Source of the DNA: Bradyrhizobium sp. 186
Lineage (GTDB): Bacteria > Pseudomonadota > Alphaproteobacteria > Rhizobiales > Xanthobacteraceae
Reading direction: 5' to 3'
Length of the DNA: 64,000 nt
Assembly (NCBI RefSeq): GCF_023101685.1
Contig: NZ_CP082164.1
Span: 1,984,001 to 2,048,000 of the forward strand
Each line of letters opens with the position of its first letter. Positions within the stretch are counted from its first letter, which is position 1. The position numbers were made by a program, and so were the translations under genes. This document shows, piece after piece, positions 1 to 10,412 of the stretch. The notes under the pieces are model-generated. The model searched no databases and was not told the origin of the DNA. It saw only the letters and a list, made by a program, of their open reading frames with translations.

Positions 1-1
1 G

Positions 2-199
2 GCGATGGCGATCGCGGGCTCGCTGGCCGCCAAGAAATCCATCCCGCCGTCGGCTGGCACGTTTCCGACCACGGGCGGACTGTTCGTCGGCCTCGTCGTC
101 GGCGTGATCCTGATCATCGGCGGCCTGACCTTCTTCCCGGCACTCGCGCTCGGCCCGATCGTCGAGCATCTCGCGATGAACGCCGGCAACGTCTTCTGA
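2..199 (+). CDS. kdpA: KdpA, C-terminal fragment (K+-transporting ATPase subunit A)
   Basis: This is the last 65 codons of a gene that begins outside the window. It is read in the frame that ends with TGA at 197-199. The residues show a Gly/Ala-rich loop and then a hydrophobic segment of about 25 residues ([20 protein letters not shown]) before a short polar tail. This matches the last transmembrane helix of KdpA, the K+-selective pore subunit of the KdpFABC P-type ATPase in the inner membrane. The identity rests mainly on kdpB starting 19 bases downstream. Only the end can be inspected, so the selectivity-filter regions cannot be checked. Confidence 0.9.
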   Translation, partial: AMAIAGSLAAKKSIPPSAGTFPTTGGLFVGLVVGVILIIGGLTFFPALALGPIVEHLAMNAGNVF

Positions 200-218
200 T
201 TGTTTTGGAGCGACCTCC

Positions 219-2333
219 ATGGAAACCATGAAACTGCAAAAACGCGCTTCGGTCTCGGCGATGCTCGACCCCAGGATCGTCGTGCCCGCGATCCGCGCGT
301 CATTCACCAAGCTCGATCCGCGGCTGATGATCAAGAACCCCGTGATGTTCGTGGTCGAGATCGTGGCCGCGCTCACCACCGTGATCTTCCTGCGCGACCT
401 CGTCACCGGCGGCGAGAATCTCGGCTTCACCTTCCAGATCATCCTCTGGCTGTGGTTTACCGTGCTGTTCGCCAATCTGGCTGAAGCGGTCGCCGAAGGC
501 CGTGGCAAGGCGCAGGCGGAATCGCTGCGCAAGACCCGCACCGAGAGCCAAGCCAAGCTTTTGACCGGGACGGGGCAGAACTACAAGCTCGTGCCCGGCA
601 CGGGCCTGAAGGTCGGCGATCGCGTGCTGGTCGAGGCGGGCGACACGATTCCCTCGGACGGCGAGGTGATCGAAGGTGTCGCCTCCGTCAACGAGGCCGC
701 CATCACCGGCGAGTCCGCCCCCGTGATCCGCGAATCCGGCGGCGACCGGTCAGCGGTCACCGGCGGCACGCAGGTGCTCTCAGATTGGATCCGCGTCCGC
801 ATCACCGCAGCCCAAGGCTCGACCTTCATCGACCGCATGATCAGGCTGGTCGAAGGCGCCGAGCGGCAGAAGACGCCAAACGAGATCGCGCTCAACATCC
901 TGCTCGCCGGCCTCACCATTATCTTCGTATTCGCCACCGCGACGATCCCGAGCTACGCTGCTTATGCCGGCGGGTCGATTTCGGTGATCGTGCTGGTCGC
1001 GCTGTTCGTGACCCTGATCCCGACCACCATCGGCGCGCTGCTTTCGGCGATCGGCATCGCCGGTATGGACCGACTGGTGCGCTTCAATGTGCTGGCGATG
1101 TCGGGCCGCGCCGTTGAAGCCGCCGGCGACGTCGACACGCTACTGCTCGACAAGACCGGCACCATCACGCTCGGCAACCGCCAGGCGACGGCCTTCCGTC
1201 CGGTGCGCGGTGTCACCGAGCAGGAGCTCGCCGATGCAGCCCAGCTCGCCTCGCTCGCCGACGAGACGCCGGAAGGCCGCTCCATCGTCGTGCTGGCGAA
1301 GGAGAAATACGGCATTCGCGGCCGCGACATGGCCGAGCTTGGCGCGACCTTCATTCCGTTCACGGCGCAGACCCGCATGAGCGGTGTCGATGCCGGCGGT
1401 TCGTCGGTGCGCAAGGGCGCGGTCGATGCGATCCTCAACTATGTCAACGGCGGTGCGCCGCTGGCACTCGCATCGGGCAACGCGGCGCGTGCCGTTCAGC
1501 CATCCGCCAGTTCGGATGTGGCGCGCGAGATCGGCGCCATTTCTGATGAGATCGCCAAGTCAGGCGGAACGCCGCTCGCGGTCGCCAAGGACGGCCGCCT
1601 GCTCGGCGTGGTGCAGCTCAAGGATATCGTGAAAGGCGGGATTCGCGAGCGCTTCGCCGAGCTGCGCCGCATGGGCATCCGCACCATCATGATTACCGGT
1701 GACAACCCGATGACGGCCGCCGCGATCGCGGCGGAGGCCGGTGTCGACGACTTCCTGGCGCAGGCGACTCCTGAGGACAAGCTCAAGCTGATCCGCGACG
1801 AGCAGGCCAAGGGCAAGCTGGTGGCGATGTGCGGCGACGGCACCAACGACGCACCGGCTCTCGCCCAGGCCGACGTCGGCGTGGCCATGAACACCGGCAC
1901 CCAGGCCGCCCGCGAGGCCGGTAACATGGTCGACCTCGATTCCAACCCGACCAAGCTGATCGAGGTTGTCGAGATCGGCAAGCAGCTCCTGATGACGCGC
2001 GGTGCGCTGACGACGTTTTCGATCGCCAACGACGTCGCAAAATATTTTGCGATCATCCCGGCGATGTTTTTGGCGTTCTACCCGCAGCTCAACGTGCTCA
2101 ACGTCATGAACCTGTCGAGCCCGCAGAGCGCCATCCTGTCGGCGATCATCTTCAACGCGCTGATCATCGTCGCGCTGATCCCGCTCGCGCTGAAGGGCGT
2201 TGCCTATCGCGCGGTCGGCGCCGGTGCGCTGCTCCAGCGCAACCTGCTGATCTACGGCCTGGGGGGCATTGTCATTCCCTTCATCGGCATCAAGGCGATC
2301 GACCTCGTCGTCGTCGCCTTGCACCTTGCATAA
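219..2333 (+). CDS. kdpB: KdpB, ATP-hydrolysing subunit of the K+-transporting P-type ATPase
   Basis: The protein has 704 residues, normal for KdpB. It couples ATP hydrolysis to high-affinity K+ uptake through KdpA. The P-type signature DKTGT places the phosphorylated Asp at residue 311. TGES (actuator domain) lies upstream, and the hinge motif [14 protein letters not shown] lies downstream. Hydrophobic helices occur near residues 40-95, 220-280 and 585-700. The ATG has GGAG eight bases upstream. The gene follows kdpA closely, but a 111-base gap carrying a dispersed palindrome separates it from kdpC. Expression is expected to depend on KdpDE, encoded just downstream. Confidence 0.98.
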   Translation: METMKLQKRASVSAMLDPRIVVPAIRASFTKLDPRLMIKNPVMFVVEIVAALTTVIFLRDLVTGGENLGFTFQIILWLWFTVLFANLAEAVAEGRGKAQAESLRKTRTESQAKLLTGTGQNYKLVPGTGLKVGDRVLVEAGDTIPSDGEVIEGVASVNEAAITGESAPVIRESGGDRSAVTGGTQVLSDWIRVRITAAQGSTFIDRMIRLVEGAERQKTPNEIALNILLAGLTIIFVFATATIPSYAAYAGGSISVIVLVALFVTLIPTTIGALLSAIGIAGMDRLVRFNVLAMSGRAVEAAGDVDTLLLDKTGTITLGNRQATAFRPVRGVTEQELADAAQLASLADETPEGRSIVVLAKEKYGIRGRDMAELGATFIPFTAQTRMSGVDAGGSSVRKGAVDAILNYVNGGAPLALASGNAARAVQPSASSDVAREIGAISDEIAKSGGTPLAVAKDGRLLGVVQLKDIVKGGIRERFAELRRMGIRTIMITGDNPMTAAAIAAEAGVDDFLAQATPEDKLKLIRDEQAKGKLVAMCGDGTNDAPALAQADVGVAMNTGTQAAREAGNMVDLDSNPTKLIEVVEIGKQLLMTRGALTTFSIANDVAKYFAIIPAMFLAFYPQLNVLNVMNLSSPQSAILSAIIFNALIIVALIPLALKGVAYRAVGAGALLQRNLLIYGLGGIVIPFIGIKAIDLVVVALHLA

Positions 2334-2337
2334 CCCC

Positions 2338-2424
2338 GTCATTGCCAGCGGAGCGAAGCAATCCCGAAATGCCTCCGCGGCTGAGAACCTGGATTGCTTC
2401 GTCGCTTCGCTCCTCGCAATGACG
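2338..2424. repeat. REP-like dispersed palindrome inside the kdp operon
   Basis: The element is imperfectly palindromic. It opens with CGTCATTGC, closes with GCAATGACG, and carries GCGAAGCAATCC paired with GGATTGCTTCG. A related copy lies at 60313-60394 and a partial one begins at 63968. It fills most of the kdpB-kdpC gap and ends just before the kdpC ribosome-binding site. Such elements fold in RNA and can alter stability of the upstream message. Any effect here is inference. Confidence 0.85.
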
Positions 2425-2444
2425 AAAGAATAAGGAGACGTAAC

Positions 2445-3050
2445 ATGCTCAGAGAAATCCGCCCCGCCATTGTCCTGCTGCTGGTGCTCACCGCCATTAC
2501 GGGCCTCGCCTATCCGCTCGCGATGACCGGCATTGCCGGCGCGATCTTCCCCGCGCAGGCGCACGGCAGCCTGATCGAGCGCGACGGCAAGGTGGTCGGC
2601 TCCGCCCTGATCGGTCAGGAGTTCAAGGCGGACAAATATTTCCACGGCCGCCCCTCGGCGACGCTTGCGCCGGACCCCAATGATTCGACCAAGACGGTGC
2701 CGGCGCCCTACAACGCGACCAATTCGGGCGGCTCCAACCTCGGCCCGACCAGCAAGGCGTTGGCCGACCGGCTGAAGGAAGATCTGGACAAGCTGAAAGC
2801 CGAGAATCCGAATGCCGCCGTACCGGTCGACCTGGTCACGACCTCGGCCAGCGGCCTCGACCCGGACATCTCGCCGGAAGCGGCGGAATTGCAGGTGCCG
2901 CGGGTGGCGAAGGCGCGGAATCTGCCGGACGATCAGGTCAGGCAACTCGTGTCCTCCAGCACCCAGAGCCGTCTGCTCGGCCTGATCGGCGAACCGCGGG
3001 TTAACGTCCTTGCGCTAAACCTCGCGCTCGATCGCGTTGCCGCGAAATAG
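2445..3050 (+). CDS. kdpC: KdpC, accessory subunit of the K+-transporting ATPase
   Basis: The protein has 201 residues, typical of KdpC, which assembles with KdpB and is thought to raise ATP affinity. One N-terminal membrane helix (about residues 7-30) precedes a periplasmic domain with the family motifs [19 protein letters not shown] and [17 protein letters not shown] chose ATG 2445 because AAGGAG lies eight bases upstream. An in-frame ATG at 2394 falls inside the palindromic repeat and would add 17 residues unlike the family. It sits between kdpB and kdpD in the usual order. Confidence 0.97.
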   Translation: MLREIRPAIVLLLVLTAITGLAYPLAMTGIAGAIFPAQAHGSLIERDGKVVGSALIGQEFKADKYFHGRPSATLAPDPNDSTKTVPAPYNATNSGGSNLGPTSKALADRLKEDLDKLKAENPNAAVPVDLVTTSASGLDPDISPEAAELQVPRVAKARNLPDDQVRQLVSSSTQSRLLGLIGEPRVNVLALNLALDRVAAK

Positions 3051-3090
3051 CGGTCTAGGCTCGTGGCGTGCGGATGATTATATTGGCTTG

Positions 3091-5814
3091 ATGGTCCGAG
3101 AGCGCCGCGATCCTGAACAACGTCCGTCGCCCGAGGCGCTGCTGGAAGCAGCGCGTCGGGAGGAGAGCGCGAGCGGCAAGCTCAAGATCTTCGTCGGTGC
3201 CGCTCCTGGAGTCGGCAAGACTTACGAGATGCTGCAAAGCGCCCATGCCAAACGCAAGGCCGGCATCGACGTCGTGGTCGGCTTCGTCGAGACCCATGGC
3301 CGCGCCGAGACCGAGGCGCTGGTGCGTGAGCTCGAAATGGTCCCGCGCAAGAAGCTGGACTACCGCGGCCAGGTGATCGAGGAGATGGACCTCGACGCCG
3401 TGATCGCGCGGCGGCCAAGAATCGCGCTGGTCGACGAACTCGCCCATACCAACGCGGCCGGCAGCCGCCATCCCAAACGCTATCTCGACGTCGAGGAATT
3501 GCTCTCCCGCGGCATCGACGTCTATACCGCCGTCAACATCCAGCACATCGAGAGCCTGAACGACGTCGTCGCGCAGATCACCCATGTGCGGGTGCGCGAG
3601 ACCGTGCCGGATTCCATATTCGACCGCGCCGATGCAATCGAGCTGATCGACCTCACGCCCGACGACCTGATCCAGCGGCTCAAAGAGGGCAAGGTCTACG
3701 TTCCCAAGCAGGCCGAGCGGGCGCTGGAGCACTATTTCTCGCCGGGCAATCTGACCGCGCTGCGCGAGCTCGCGCTGCGGCGCACGGCCGAGCGGGTCGA
3801 CGAGCAGCTTCTGACCCACATGCAGGCGAACGCCATCGCCGGTCCGTGGGCGGCGGGGGAACGCATCCTTGTCTGCGTCAGCGAAGATCCGCGCGCGGCG
3901 GGGCTCGTGCGTTATACCAAGCGCCTTGCCGACCGGCTGCATGCGCCGTTCACTGCGATCTCGATCGAGACACGGCGTTCGCTCCAGCTCTCCGATGAGG
4001 AGCGTGACCGGCTGGCGGATACGCTGCGGCTCGCGGAGTCGCTGGGTGGCGAGGCGCTGACCATTCCCGCCGTCGGCCGCCGCATCGCCGACGACGTCGT
4101 CAATTTCGCGCAAGGCAACAACGTCACCCAGATCGTGATCGGAAAGTCGACGCGCTCGCGCTGGTTCGAGATGACGCGCGGCTCCGTCGTGCACGATCTC
4201 GTGCGCCGGTCCGGCAATATCAGCGTTCACGTCATTCCCGGCGACGAGCTGCCCGGCGAGCCGGCGCCGAAGACCGCGGTGCAGACCGCGGCACGGTCCG
4301 AGCCGTTCGATCCGCTTCCTTATCTGAAGGCGCTCGGGATCACCGCGCTCGGCCTTGCCGCAGCGATGGGCATCAAGCCGTATTTCGGCATCGAGAACGT
4401 CGACCTGATGTTCCTGACCGCGGTGGTTGCCGTGGCTGTCCGCTATGGGTTGTGGCCGTCGCTGCTTGCGAGCATCGCGGCGTCGCTGGCGTATAACTTC
4501 TTCTTCCTGCCGCCGGTCTACACTTTCACCATCACCGATCCAACCAACGTCGCGGCATTCTTCTTCTTCATGCTGATTGCGTTCGTGGTGTCGAATGTAG
4601 CGGGGCGGGTGCGGACCCAGGCCGACACCGCGATCGGCCGCATCAGGACCACCGAGCAGCTCTATGCGTTCAGCCGCAAGCTCGCGGGCACCGGCACGCT
4701 CGACGACGTGCTGTGGACAACCGCCTACCAAACCGCGCTGATGCTGAAGGTTCGCGTGGTGCTGCTGTTGCCTGAGGATGGGTTGCTTGTGGTGAAATCC
4801 GGCTATCCACCCGAGGACCAGCTCGACCAGGCCGACCTTGCCGCTGCCAACTGGGCCTGGAGCAACGATCGGCCGGCAGGCCGCGGCTCGGACACGCTGC
4901 CGGGTGCAAAACGCCTGTTCCTGCCGATGCGCACCGGGCGTGGGCCGATCGGCGTCATCGGCATCGACAACGATCGCACCGGCCCGCTGCTGACACCGGA
5001 CCAGCGCCGGCTGCTCGACGCGCTGGTCGACCAGGGCGCGCTCGCGATCGAGCGCGTGCTGCTGGTCGAGGACATGGACCGCGTCAAGCGCACGGTCGAA
5101 TCCGAGCGGCTGCGCTCGGCGCTGTTGACCTCGATCTCGCACGACCTGAAGACGCCGCTCGCCTCCGTGCTCGGCGCAGCCTCGACCATGCGCGATCTTG
5201 CCGGCGCGCTGTCGGATACCGAGAAGCGGGACCTGCTCGCGACCGTGATCGACGAGTCGGAGCGGCTCAACCGCTTCATCGCCAATTTGCTCGACATGAC
5301 CAAGCTCGAATCCGGCGCCGTTGTGCCGAATACGGCGCTGCACGATCTCGGCGAGATCGTCGGCAGCGCACTCCGGCGTGCGAGCAAGATCCTGATCGCG
5401 CACAAGGTGGAGCTGGTGCTGGCCGCCGATCTGCCGATGCTCCAGCTCGACGCCGTGCTGTTCGAGCAAGTGCTGTTCAACCTGCTCGACAATGCCGCCA
5501 AATATTCCCTGCCTGACACCACGATCTCGATCAAGAGCCAGCGTGACCGGGATCATGTGGTGCTCCAGGTCGCCGACGAAGGCGACGGCATTCCGCCCGA
5601 CGAGCTCGAGAGCGTGTTCGACAAGTTCTATCGCGCGCAGAAGGGGGACCATGTCCGTCCCAGCACCGGGCTCGGGCTCGCCATCTCCCGCGGCTTCGTC
5701 GAGGCGATGCGGGGCACGATCGCGGCCGCCAACCGCAGCGACCGGACCGGCGCGGTTCTGACCATCCGTCTGCCCGTTCCGGCACAGACCCAGGCATTGG
5801 ATACCGCCGCATGA
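3091..5814 (+). CDS. kdpD: KdpD, osmosensitive K+ channel sensor histidine kinase
   Basis: The protein has 907 residues. The order is an N-terminal KdpD domain with Walker A GAAPGVGKT (Lys43), a universal-stress-protein-like domain (about 245-370), four membrane helices (about 400-520), a GAF-like region, then a histidine kinase. The phospho-acceptor is His684 in SHDLKTP, followed by an HATPase domain with NLLDNAAKYS and GLGLAISRG. It senses low K+ or turgor and phosphorylates KdpE. Upstream in-frame ATG 3037 overlaps kdpC, so I prefer ATG 3091, which starts MVRERRD and leads into the conserved domain. The stop overlaps the kdpE start by four bases (ATGA), indicating translational coupling. 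Confidence 0.96.
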   Translation: MVRERRDPEQRPSPEALLEAARREESASGKLKIFVGAAPGVGKTYEMLQSAHAKRKAGIDVVVGFVETHGRAETEALVRELEMVPRKKLDYRGQVIEEMDLDAVIARRPRIALVDELAHTNAAGSRHPKRYLDVEELLSRGIDVYTAVNIQHIESLNDVVAQITHVRVRETVPDSIFDRADAIELIDLTPDDLIQRLKEGKVYVPKQAERALEHYFSPGNLTALRELALRRTAERVDEQLLTHMQANAIAGPWAAGERILVCVSEDPRAAGLVRYTKRLADRLHAPFTAISIETRRSLQLSDEERDRLADTLRLAESLGGEALTIPAVGRRIADDVVNFAQGNNVTQIVIGKSTRSRWFEMTRGSVVHDLVRRSGNISVHVIPGDELPGEPAPKTAVQTAARSEPFDPLPYLKALGITALGLAAAMGIKPYFGIENVDLMFLTAVVAVAVRYGLWPSLLASIAASLAYNFFFLPPVYTFTITDPTNVAAFFFFMLIAFVVSNVAGRVRTQADTAIGRIRTTEQLYAFSRKLAGTGTLDDVLWTTAYQTALMLKVRVVLLLPEDGLLVVKSGYPPEDQLDQADLAAANWAWSNDRPAGRGSDTLPGAKRLFLPMRTGRGPIGVIGIDNDRTGPLLTPDQRRLLDALVDQGALAIERVLLVEDMDRVKRTVESERLRSALLTSISHDLKTPLASVLGAASTMRDLAGALSDTEKRDLLATVIDESERLNRFIANLLDMTKLESGAVVPNTALHDLGEIVGSALRRASKILIAHKVELVLAADLPMLQLDAVLFEQVLFNLLDNAAKYSLPDTTISIKSQRDRDHVVLQVADEGDGIPPDELESVFDKFYRAQKGDHVRPSTGLGLAISRGFVEAMRGTIAAANRSDRTGAVLTIRLPVPAQTQALDTAA

Positions 5815-6500
5815 GTGCTGCTCCGATCAAGGTTTTGGTCATCGACGACGAGCCGCCGATCCGCAAGCTGCTGCGGATGGGCCTGACGACGCAGGGTTAC
5901 GAGATCCTGGAAGCGCCGAACGGCAAGACCGCGCTGGAGAAGCTCACTGAAGAGCCCGCGCTGATCATCCTCGACCTCGGCCTGCCCGATATCCAGGGCC
6001 ACGAGCTGTTGCGCACCATCCGCGCCCGCAATGAAGCCGTGCCGATCGTGGTGCTGTCGAGCCGGGGCGATGAGGCCGGCAAGGTGCAGGCGCTCGATCT
6101 CGGCGCCGACGATTACCTGACAAAGCCGTTCGGCATGGACGAACTCCTGGCGCGCTTGCGCGCCGCGCTACGGCATCAGCTCCAGATTCAGGGCGAGCGT
6201 CCGGTGTTTCGCACCGGCGATCTCTCCGTCGATCTGGTGCGCCGGATCGTCAAGGTCGGCGAGCGCGAGATAAAACTCTCGCCGAAGGAGTATGATCTCT
6301 TGCGCGTGCTGGTGCAGCACGCCGGCAAGGTGCTCACTCATCGCTTCCTGCTCAAGGAGCTCTGGGACGAACTGACCGACGCGCAATATCTGCGCGTCTA
6401 TGTCCGCCAGCTTCGCCAGAAGATCGAAGCCGATCCGGAACGGCCGCAATATGTGCTGACCGAGACGGGGATCGGGTACCGGCTGAAGGCGGGGGATTAG
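5811..6500 (+). CDS. kdpE: KdpE, OmpR-family response regulator
   Basis: The protein has 229 residues with a receiver domain (about 5-120) and a C-terminal winged helix (about 130-226). The acidic pocket IDDE and the phospho-acceptor Asp55 in LDLGLPD are present, as is KPF with the conserved Lys. The DNA-binding domain ends in the typical VRQLRQKIE and GIGYRL motifs. As the partner of KdpD it should activate the kdpFABC promoter, which lies outside the window. It is the last gene of the run. A palindromic repeat follows before the convergent ku gene. Confidence 0.97.
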   Translation: MSAAPIKVLVIDDEPPIRKLLRMGLTTQGYEILEAPNGKTALEKLTEEPALIILDLGLPDIQGHELLRTIRARNEAVPIVVLSSRGDEAGKVQALDLGADDYLTKPFGMDELLARLRAALRHQLQIQGERPVFRTGDLSVDLVRRIVKVGEREIKLSPKEYDLLRVLVQHAGKVLTHRFLLKELWDELTDAQYLRVYVRQLRQKIEADPERPQYVLTETGIGYRLKAGD

Positions 6501-6543
6501 CTCGCGGCGTCCACGAAGCGGTGCGGTTGCTTGGGGCACACTC

Positions 6544-6640
6544 GTCATGGCCGGGCTTGACCAGGCTTGACCCGGCCATCCACGTGCGTCAGCGCGCGGG
6601 GCGAGACGCGGATGCCCAGGTCAAGCCCGGGCATGACGAC
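6544..6640. repeat. Dispersed inverted repeat, family B, copy 1
   Basis: The ends are GTCATGGCCGGGCTTG and CAAGCCCGGGCATGAC, with a further pair CCGGCCATCCACG and GCGGATGCCC inside. The same element occurs at 62663-62745. It lies between the convergent kdpE and ku genes, where its stem could end transcription from both sides, which is inference. It contains no open frame of interest. Confidence 0.85.
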
Positions 6641-6682
6641 TGAGATTGTGGCACCAGCCTTTCGCTGCAAGGACGGAGTACG

Positions 6683-7567
6683 TCAGCCCGCCTTGCGATG
6701 CCTCGCTGTCGAACGTTGCGTCTTCTTCGTACTTCGACGCCGTCCCGTCGTCCGGCGCGCGTGCGACTTCGCCTGTGTTTTCCCGCCACCGCGACCCTTC
6801 AGGCTCTGCTTCAGCGCGTCCATCAGGTTGACGACATTGCTCGGCCGCTCCTCGCGCTCGGGCAGCTCGATCTTCTTGCCGCTCGCCTTGCGCTTCACCA
6901 GCGCCTTCAGCGCGTTCTCATACTCATCCTTGAATTTGCCGGGGTCGAAATGCGCGGCCTTGGTGTGCAAGATGTGGCCAGCGAGATCGATCATGTCCTT
7001 GGTGACCTTCGGGCTCTTGATGTCGTCGAAGAACTGGTCCTCGTCGCGCAGCTCGTAGGGGTAGCGCAGCGTGGTGCCGAGCAGACCCTTGCCAAGCGGC
7101 TCGATCGCCATGACATGCTCGCGGTTGGTGAGCACGATCTTGGCAAGTGCGACCCGGTCCTGATCCTTCATGGCGTCACGGATCACGGCAAAGGCATCGA
7201 TCGCGGCCTTGCCGTCGGGCGCAATGTAGTAGGGGTGGTTGAGGTAGCGCTGGTCGATTTCCTCGCTCGGCACAAAACTCTCGATGTCGATGGTGTGGTT
7301 GCTCTCGATCTGGACCGCTTCGAGCTCCTCCGGCTCGATCTCGACATATTTGCCCTTGCGCAGTTCGTAGCCGCGTCCCTTCTGATCGCTTTCGACGACG
7401 TCGCCGGTCTCGGAATCGATCATCTGCTGCTTCAGGCGGTTGCCAGTTTCGCGGTTGATCAGGTGAAAGCGCGTCTTCTCGGCGGTGGTCGCGGCGGGAT
7501 AGAGCACGACCGGGCAGGCGACGAGCGACAGCTTCAAACTCCCTTTCCAATAGGCGCGGGGGGCCAT
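6683..7567 (-). CDS. ku: Ku, DNA end-binding protein for non-homologous end joining
   Basis: The protein has 294 residues, typical of bacterial Ku. Homodimeric Ku rings thread onto double-strand break ends and recruit LigD. The family core is visible: [16 protein letters not shown] at the N-terminus, [36 protein letters not shown], then [24 protein letters not shown]. The last 35 residues are very Lys/Arg-rich, a tail expected to bind DNA. I chose ATG 7565-7567 (MAPRAYW). An upstream in-frame ATG at 7606 would begin within the promoter palindrome. It is divergent from ligD across 119 bases, and both may be read from overlapping stress-type promoters. Confidence 0.97.
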   Translation of the reverse strand: MAPRAYWKGSLKLSLVACPVVLYPAATTAEKTRFHLINRETGNRLKQQMIDSETGDVVESDQKGRGYELRKGKYVEIEPEELEAVQIESNHTIDIESFVPSEEIDQRYLNHPYYIAPDGKAAIDAFAVIRDAMKDQDRVALAKIVLTNREHVMAIEPLGKGLLGTTLRYPYELRDEDQFFDDIKSPKVTKDMIDLAGHILHTKAAHFDPGKFKDEYENALKALVKRKASGKKIELPEREERPSNVVNLMDALKQSLKGRGGGKTQAKSHARRTTGRRRSTKKTQRSTARHRKAG

Positions 7568-7596
7568 TCCAATCTCCAGCGTTTTCAAGGCGTTTC

Positions 7597-7629
7597 GGAA
7601 CCCCAACCCATGTTGGGGGTTTTGGTTCC
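7597..7629. promoter_or_regulatory. Palindromic bidirectional GGAAC-type (sigma-EcfG-like) promoter for ku and ligD
   Basis: On the plus strand GGAAC (7597-7601) is followed by 16 bases and GGTT (7618-7621), aimed at ligD. On the minus strand GGAAC (7629-7625) is followed by 16 bases and GGTT (7608-7605), aimed at ku. The two are symmetric about base 7613. The alphaproteobacterial general-stress consensus is GGAAC-N16/17-CGTT, so each half has one mismatch. Predicted leaders are about 60 bases for ligD and about 30 for ku. That the element is a promoter is inferred from motif and position. Confidence 0.6.
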
Positions 7630-7686
7630 GGGTGGGACTTTGGTCATGATAGGCTTGGATACGCGTGCAACAATGCAGGATCGGCC

Positions 7687-10359
7687 GTGCTGAGAAACCT
7701 CTCCACCTATCGCAAGAAGCGGGATTTCGAGATCACACCGGAGCCGTCGGGCAAGACGGCGGTGACACCGTCGAAGCAGCGCCGTTTCGTGATCCAGAAG
7801 CACGACGCGACGCGGCTGCATTACGACCTGCGGCTGGAGTTCGACGGCGTCTTCAAGTCCTGGGCGGTAACGAAGGGGCCCTCGCTCGATCCACACGACA
7901 AGCGGCTGGCGGTCGAGGTCGAGGACCACCCGCTCGACTACGGCGATTTCGAAGGCACGATTCCCGAAGGTCAGTATGGCGGCGGCACGGTCATGCTGTG
8001 GGACCGCGGCTACTGGGAGGCGGAGGATCCTGAACGGGGCTTCAAGAAGGGCGACCTGAAGTTCACCCTGCACGGCGACAAGCTGCACGGGAGCTGGGTG
8101 CTGGTGCGCATGCGCAGCGACCGCACCGGCGGCAAGCGTACCAACTGGCTCCTGATCAAGCACCGCGACGACTATGTCCGGGAGGGCGGGGACAACGATA
8201 TTCTCGGTGAGGACAAATCGGTCGCCTCGGGACGCGCGATGGAGCAGATCGCCGAGGGCAAGGGCCGCGCGCCGAAGCCCTTCATGCTGGCGAAAGGTGC
8301 CAAGGCCAAGGCCGATGCGGTCTGGCAGTCCAATCGCGCCGAGGAACCAAAAGGGCGTACCGTCAAGCCGGCGCCACGCGCCGCGCTGAAGAGCGGCAAG
8401 AAAGCAAACAAGGCAGCGACCGCGACGACGGCCAAAAAAGTCGCGGAGATGCCGGACTTCGTGGCGCCGCAGCTCTGCACGTCGGTCGAGCGCCCGCCGG
8501 CCGGCGAAGGCTGGTGCCACGAGATCAAGTTCGACGGCTATCGCGTACAGCTCCGCGCCGAAGACGGCAAGGCGACGCTCAAGACCCGCAAGGGTCTCGA
8601 CTGGACCGACAAGTTCGCTTCGATCGTGAAGGACGCGGGCGCGCTGCCGGATGTGATGATCGACGGCGAGATCGTCGCGCTCGATCACAACGGCGCGCCG
8701 AATTTCTCCTCGCTCCAGGCCGCGCTGTCGGACGGCAAGACCGAAGATCTCATCTTCTTTGCTTTCGATCTCCTGTTCGCGGAAGGCCTCGACTGCCGCC
8801 GCCTGCCGCTCGACGAGCGCAAGCTGCGGCTCAAGGAATTGCTGGAAGCGCGCAAGCGGAAATCGAGCCAGATCCGCTATGTCGAGCATTTCGAGAGCGG
8901 CGGAGACGCCGTGCTGCAATCCGCCTGCGAGCTCGAGCTCGAGGGCGTGGTGTCGAAGAAGCTCGATGCACCCTATCGCTCCGGCCGCACCGAAAGCTGG
9001 ACCAAGGCAAAATGCCGCGCCGGCCATGAGGTCGTGATCGGCGGCTGGAAGACCACCAACGGCAAATTCCGCTCGCTGATGGCCGGTGTGCACCGCGGCG
9101 ATCACCTCGTCTTTGTCGGAATGGTCGGCACGGGCTTCGGCGCCGACAAGGTCAAGCGCATCATGCCCCTGCTGAAGGCGGCGGAGGCGAAGGAAAGCCC
9201 GTTCGCCGGCAAGAACGCGCCGAGGAAGGCGCGCGACGTACACTGGCTGAAGCCGGAGCTGGTCGCGGAGATCGAATTTGCCGGCTTCACCGCCGACGGC
9301 AATATCCGCCAGGCTGCATTCAAGGGATTGCGGCAGGACAAGCCGGCCGAGGAGGTCGAGGCGGAAATGCCCGTCGATACAAAGTTGGCCCAACCCTCCA
9401 CCAAGTCTCGGACCAGGGCCAGGCCTGCCACCCAGTCAAAGGCAAGCGACGCCGCCGAGGTGATGGGCGTCGTGCTCTCCAAACCGGACAAGGAGCTGTG
9501 GCCGGACGGCGGCGACGGCGAGGGTGTGACAAAACTCGATCTCGCGCGCTATTTCGAGGCGGTCGGTGGCTGGATGATCGAGCATCTGAAGGGACGCCCT
9601 TGCTCGATCGTGCGTGCGCCTGACGGCATCAGCGGCGAAAAGTTCTTCCAGCGCCATGCCATGCAGGGCACCTCGAACCTGCTCGAACTCGCCAAGGTCT
9701 CAGGCGATCGCAAGCCGTATTTGCAGATCGATCGCGTCGAGGGACTTGCGGCCGTTGCGCAGATCGGCGGCGTCGAGTTGCATCCCTGGAATTGTGCGCC
9801 GGGCGCCTATGACACGCCGGGCCGGCTGGTGTTCGATCTCGATCCGGCACCGGACGTCGATTTTGCCGACGTCGTCGAGGCGACCAAGGAGATGCGGCAG
9901 CGGCTTGCCGATGTCGGCATGGAGAGCTTTTGCAAGACCACCGGCGGTAAGGGCCTGCATGTGGTGGTGCCGCTGCTCTACGGCGCGCGCGACAAGGTGA
10001 GCTGGAAGGAGGCCAAGGCTTTCGCGCAAGGCGTCTGCCAGTGGATGGCCGATGACGATCCCGAGCGCTATCTGCTCAATATGTCCAAGAAGCTGCGCAA
10101 GGGAAAGATCTTCCTCGACTATTTGCGCAATGATCGGATGTCGACGGCGGTGGCACCGCTGTCACCACGTGCGCGCGATGGTGCGACGGTGTCGATGCCC
10201 GTGACCTGGGCGCAGGTGAAGAGCGATCTCGATCCGAAGCGATATACGCTGCGCACCGTGCCGGGACTGCTGGCGCGCTCGAAGGCGTGGGAGGGATATG
10301 GGGATGCGGCAGTCTCGATCAGGGCAGCGATGAAGAAGCTCGCGGGTAAGATGAAGTAG
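7687..10359 (+). CDS. ligD: LigD, multidomain ATP-dependent DNA ligase (phosphoesterase-ligase-polymerase)
   Basis: The protein has 890 residues. Three domains appear in the order 3'-phosphoesterase (about 1-150, with [13 protein letters not shown] and [16 protein letters not shown]), ligase (about 255-560, adenylated Lys281 in EIKFDGYR) and primase-like polymerase (about 600-890, with VFDLDPAP and [13 protein letters not shown]). It processes and seals double-strand breaks held by Ku. The start is GTG 7687 with AGGA six bases upstream. The linker at about 205-255 is rich in Ala, Lys and Arg. The domain order is common in rhizobia and differs from that of mycobacterial LigD. Confidence 0.97.
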   Translation: MLRNLSTYRKKRDFEITPEPSGKTAVTPSKQRRFVIQKHDATRLHYDLRLEFDGVFKSWAVTKGPSLDPHDKRLAVEVEDHPLDYGDFEGTIPEGQYGGGTVMLWDRGYWEAEDPERGFKKGDLKFTLHGDKLHGSWVLVRMRSDRTGGKRTNWLLIKHRDDYVREGGDNDILGEDKSVASGRAMEQIAEGKGRAPKPFMLAKGAKAKADAVWQSNRAEEPKGRTVKPAPRAALKSGKKANKAATATTAKKVAEMPDFVAPQLCTSVERPPAGEGWCHEIKFDGYRVQLRAEDGKATLKTRKGLDWTDKFASIVKDAGALPDVMIDGEIVALDHNGAPNFSSLQAALSDGKTEDLIFFAFDLLFAEGLDCRRLPLDERKLRLKELLEARKRKSSQIRYVEHFESGGDAVLQSACELELEGVVSKKLDAPYRSGRTESWTKAKCRAGHEVVIGGWKTTNGKFRSLMAGVHRGDHLVFVGMVGTGFGADKVKRIMPLLKAAEAKESPFAGKNAPRKARDVHWLKPELVAEIEFAGFTADGNIRQAAFKGLRQDKPAEEVEAEMPVDTKLAQPSTKSRTRARPATQSKASDAAEVMGVVLSKPDKELWPDGGDGEGVTKLDLARYFEAVGGWMIEHLKGRPCSIVRAPDGISGEKFFQRHAMQGTSNLLELAKVSGDRKPYLQIDRVEGLAAVAQIGGVELHPWNCAPGAYDTPGRLVFDLDPAPDVDFADVVEATKEMRQRLADVGMESFCKTTGGKGLHVVVPLLYGARDKVSWKEAKAFAQGVCQWMADDDPERYLLNMSKKLRKGKIFLDYLRNDRMSTAVAPLSPRARDGATVSMPVTWAQVKSDLDPKRYTLRTVPGLLARSKAWEGYGDAAVSIRAAMKKLAGKMK

Positions 10360-10412
10360 GGTGGGTTACGCCTTGCGGCTGGCCGACCCTACGAGATCGT
10401 GCGCGTGGCTAG

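Noticed and set aside
2394..2444. Extended kdpC start at ATG 2394
   Set aside because: The added codons are the arm of a dispersed palindrome, there is no ribosome-binding site before it, and ATG 2445 has AAGGAG at ideal spacing.
3055..5652. Long minus-strand open frame (865 residues) opposite kdpD
   Set aside because: It lies wholly within kdpD, which has clear domains. Long antisense frames are expected in GC-rich genes with strong third-position bias, and its product shows no recognisable motif.
7585..9393. Minus-strand open frame of 602 residues opposite ligD
   Set aside because: It overlaps the confirmed phosphoesterase and ligase domains of LigD and the ku-ligD promoter region, has low-complexity composition and no family motif.
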